Shown in pieces: positions 6,223 to 8,133 of a stretch of 8,133 nucleotides of DNA. The stretch comes from Microthrixaceae bacterium (GTDB lineage: Bacteria > Actinomycetota > Acidimicrobiia > Acidimicrobiales > Acidimicrobilacustridaceae). The translations under genes and the position numbers were made by a program. The stretch is taken from NCBI GenBank assembly GCA_947455015.1, contig CANGMY010000053.1, positions 1 to 8,133 on the forward strand, read 5' to 3'. The notes beneath the pieces are model-generated. The model worked only from the letters and a program-made list of their open reading frames with translations. It was not told the DNA's origin and made no database searches. Every line of letters starts with the position of its first letter. The first letter of the stretch is position 1.

Positions 6223-7541
6223 CAAATGCCGACGAAGGGTCCCTCACCAGCGCACACGATCGCTGGGTCGACCGAGACGCCGCCGTTGTATGGCATGGCT
6301 TCACCCAAATGTCGACCTACGCGCAGAATCGGCCGATCATCGTCGACTACGCCGAAGGTCGTGAACTCATTGATGTCGACGGCACTCGCTATCTCGATGC
6401 GATCTCTTCGCTTTGGGTGACGACGCTCGGACATCGAGTTCCCGAACTTGATGCTGCCGCACGCGAACAACTCGATCGCGTCGCTCACACAACCATGTTG
6501 GGCAACGGAAACCGAATCACGATCGAACTCGCAGAAGCGCTTGCGCCTCGAGTGCCCGTAAGCGAACCGCACTTCCTTTTTGCGTCCGATGGTGCGGCTG
6601 CAGTTGAACAGGCAATCAAGATCGCTTTTCAGTTCTGGACCAATCAAGGAATCAACGACCGCACTCGCTACCTCACCCTTGGTGGCGCTTATCACGGCGA
6701 CACCATCGGAGCGATCTCCATTGGTGCTGGCGGATTCGGCACCGACGTCTTCAACCCTCTCCGCTTCGACGTACTGCGCGCTCCCGGTTACGACGATCTA
6801 GGTTGGGCCGACACTGCAGTCGCGATGATCAGCGCCCACGCCCACGAACTTGCTGCAGTCGTTATCGAACCACTTGTGCAAGGCGCGGTTGGAATGTGGC
6901 TCACCGATCCCGAATCAGTTGAGCGCGTTGGCGATGCATGTCGAGAACACAATGTCCTCCTCATTGCTGATGAGGTTGCCACCGGCTTCGGCCGGACAGG
7001 AACACTCTTTGCCGCCGAACAATGTCGCGTTCGTCCCGACATCATGTGTATTGGTAAAGGGCTCACCGGCGGCTACCTCGCCATGGCAGCGACGGTTGCT
7101 TCTCGACGCGTCTACGAAGCCTTCCTTGGGCCAGACCTCAGCGAGATGACCCTCTATCACGGGCACTCATTCTCTGGAAACGCACTAGCAGCCGCTGTCG
7201 CACTTCGTCACCTTCAATTATTTGAAGAGCTTGACGTGCTTGCCAACGTCCGTGAACGAGCTACCCAGCTTCACGAACGACTCGAAGCGCTCGCCAATGG
7301 AAACTCTGCAATCAAAGAGATCCGCCAACGCGGCCTTATGGTGGGTGTGGAACTTGCACCGCCTGAAGACGATCTTCGCTGGGGACGCCGAGTTTGCGCC
7401 GCATCTGTGGATCGCGGCGTGCTGTTACGTCCCCTCGGTGACGTCGTCGTCCTCATGCCGATCCTCACAATCACCGCCGATGAAATTGATCGCATCGTCG
7501 ACGTGTTGGATGCAGCAATCAACGAGGTTTGCGCTCAGTGA
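6219..7541 (+). CDS. bioA: 7,8-diaminopelargonate synthase (KAPA aminotransferase), biotin synthesis
   Basis: This is a PLP-dependent class-III aminotransferase of 440 residues, normal for BioA, which converts 7-keto-8-aminopelargonate (KAPA) to 7,8-diaminopelargonate (DAPA) in the cytoplasm. The N-terminal VWHGFTQM (24-31) and AISSLWVTTLGH (61-72) are the BioA-type substrate-pocket segments that separate it from other class-III enzymes. The PLP-binding Asp251 lies in LLIADEVATGFGRTG, the Schiff-base lysine is Lys280 in IGKGLTGGYLA, and HGHSFSGN (314-321) contacts the cofactor phosphate from the other subunit. The start is GTG 6219, which overlaps the kinase stop as GTGA. The upstream in-frame extension to 6093 lies inside the kinase gene and is rejected. 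Phe28, where E. coli has Tyr, and HGHS in place of HGPT leave open that the amino donor is lysine rather than S-adenosylmethionine. It is followed by bioF with another GTGA overlap. Confidence 0.94.
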   Translation: MTNADEGSLTSAHDRWVDRDAAVVWHGFTQMSTYAQNRPIIVDYAEGRELIDVDGTRYLDAISSLWVTTLGHRVPELDAAAREQLDRVAHTTMLGNGNRITIELAEALAPRVPVSEPHFLFASDGAAAVEQAIKIAFQFWTNQGINDRTRYLTLGGAYHGDTIGAISIGAGGFGTDVFNPLRFDVLRAPGYDDLGWADTAVAMISAHAHELAAVVIEPLVQGAVGMWLTDPESVERVGDACREHNVLLIADEVATGFGRTGTLFAAEQCRVRPDIMCIGKGLTGGYLAMAATVASRRVYEAFLGPDLSEMTLYHGHSFSGNALAAAVALRHLQLFEELDVLANVRERATQLHERLEALANGNSAIKEIRQRGLMVGVELAPPEDDLRWGRRVCAASVDRGVLLRPLGDVVVLMPILTITADEIDRIVDVLDAAINEVCAQ

Positions 7542-8133
7542 GCGATAGCCATTCCGCCGATTGGTCAGAGTGGTTCGATTCACAGGAGACCGAAATTCGA
7601 AACAGCGGTCGATGGCGCGCACCGAGGTCCTTCGACGCGCACGGTGCAGTCGGCGAACTCGCCGGCCGCACAGTCGTGTCGTTCGCTTCGAATGATTACC
7701 TCGGACTCACGGCCCATCCAACCGTCAAGGCAGCAGCAATCGAGGCAACTCAGCGTTGGGGCGCAGGATCAGGCGCATCGAGACTTGTTGTCGGATCACG
7801 ACCGATCCACCATGAACTTGAAGATGTAATCGCAAGGTGGCGCGGAACCGACGCCGCCATCCTTTTCCCCACAGGCTTCGCCGCAAACCTTGGCTTGCTC
7901 GCGACGCTTGGCGCCCCTGGCGTCGTGATCCATTCCGACGAACTCAATCACGCGTCGATCATCGACGGCTGTCGAATGGCTCGCGCCAACGGCGCTGCAG
8001 TGCACCCCTACCGCCACCTCGACCTCAATCAGCTTGCGTCGAACCTTGACGAGCACGCCGGCGCACGTCAGATCGTCGTCACTGACACCGTGTTTTCCAT
8101 GGACGGCAATGTCGCCCCCATCGACGCTCTTGC
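7538..8133 (+). CDS. bioF: 8-amino-7-oxononanoate synthase, N-terminal half (3' truncated by window)
   Basis: The frame from GTG 7538 stays open to the window end, giving 198 residues and two extra bases; the family is normally about 380-390 residues. BioF is a PLP enzyme that condenses L-alanine with a pimeloyl thioester to form KAPA, the substrate of BioA. Visible motifs are SFASNDYLGL (48-57), GAGSGASRLVVGS (75-87), the cofactor-proximal LFPTGFAANLGLL (109-121), HSDELNHASIIDG (132-144) with His138 expected to stack on the PLP ring, and VFSMDGNVAPID (185-196). The Schiff-base lysine lies beyond the window. The related glycine C-acetyltransferase (Kbl) and serine palmitoyltransferase share these motifs, but the place directly after bioA makes bioF the best call. 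The GTG start overlaps the bioA stop by four bases, so translation is probably coupled. Whether bioD or bioB follows cannot be seen. Confidence 0.93.
   Translation, partial: MSDSHSADWSEWFDSQETEIRNSGRWRAPRSFDAHGAVGELAGRTVVSFASNDYLGLTAHPTVKAAAIEATQRWGAGSGASRLVVGSRPIHHELEDVIARWRGTDAAILFPTGFAANLGLLATLGAPGVVIHSDELNHASIIDGCRMARANGAAVHPYRHLDLNQLASNLDEHAGARQIVVTDTVFSMDGNVAPIDAL

Noticed and set aside
6057..6695. 212-residue antisense open frame over the kinase/bioA junction
   Set aside because: It covers conserved coding sequence of two genes on the plus strand and shows no family features.

Overview
This is an accessory-free, tightly packed stretch of a GC-rich chromosome (about 55-60 % GC by eye). 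Frequent GTG starts, GTGA stop/start overlaps and TANNNT-like -10 elements placed so that transcripts could be leaderless all point to an actinobacterium. A moderate-GC aquatic lineage such as Acidimicrobiia is possible, but that is inference. I see no tRNA, rRNA, CRISPR array, insertion sequence, phage gene or long repeat, and no gene-free stretch over about 100 bases.

Layout from left to right. (1) The C-terminal part of a PtpB-like tyrosine/serine phosphatase (+), cut by the window start. (2) A convergent two-gene unit on the minus strand: a ParA/Soj-type ATPase, then an overlapping small acidic protein with degenerate beta-rich repeats and a C-terminal membrane segment; there is no ParB. 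(3) Divergent from parA, a single-gene PrxQ/BCP peroxiredoxin (+). (4) A minus-strand unit: a type-B carboxylesterase followed by queC (7-cyano-7-deazaguanine synthase), joined by a 4-base GTGA overlap. (5) Divergent from the esterase, a plus-strand operon: a UbiB/ABC1-family atypical kinase with an N-terminal membrane segment, then bioA and bioF (the latter cut by the window end), each joined by a GTGA overlap.

The clearest pathway is biotin synthesis. BioF condenses pimeloyl thioester with alanine to give 7-keto-8-aminopelargonate (KAPA), and BioA transaminates KAPA to 7,8-diaminopelargonate (DAPA). The kinase-like gene is translationally linked to them, which is unusual company. The divergent intergenic regions carry a shared 12-base motif (TARCGTT followed by NNRCC). 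It sits immediately before the parA and kinase starts and, as a weaker copy, before the esterase, and I read it as the local promoter core.

Most of the window is ordinary housekeeping content. The parts worth a second look are the ParA plus membrane-tail protein pair, the kinase-headed biotin operon, the isolated queC and the shared promoter motif. I found no clear evidence of a wholly new defence or mobile system.
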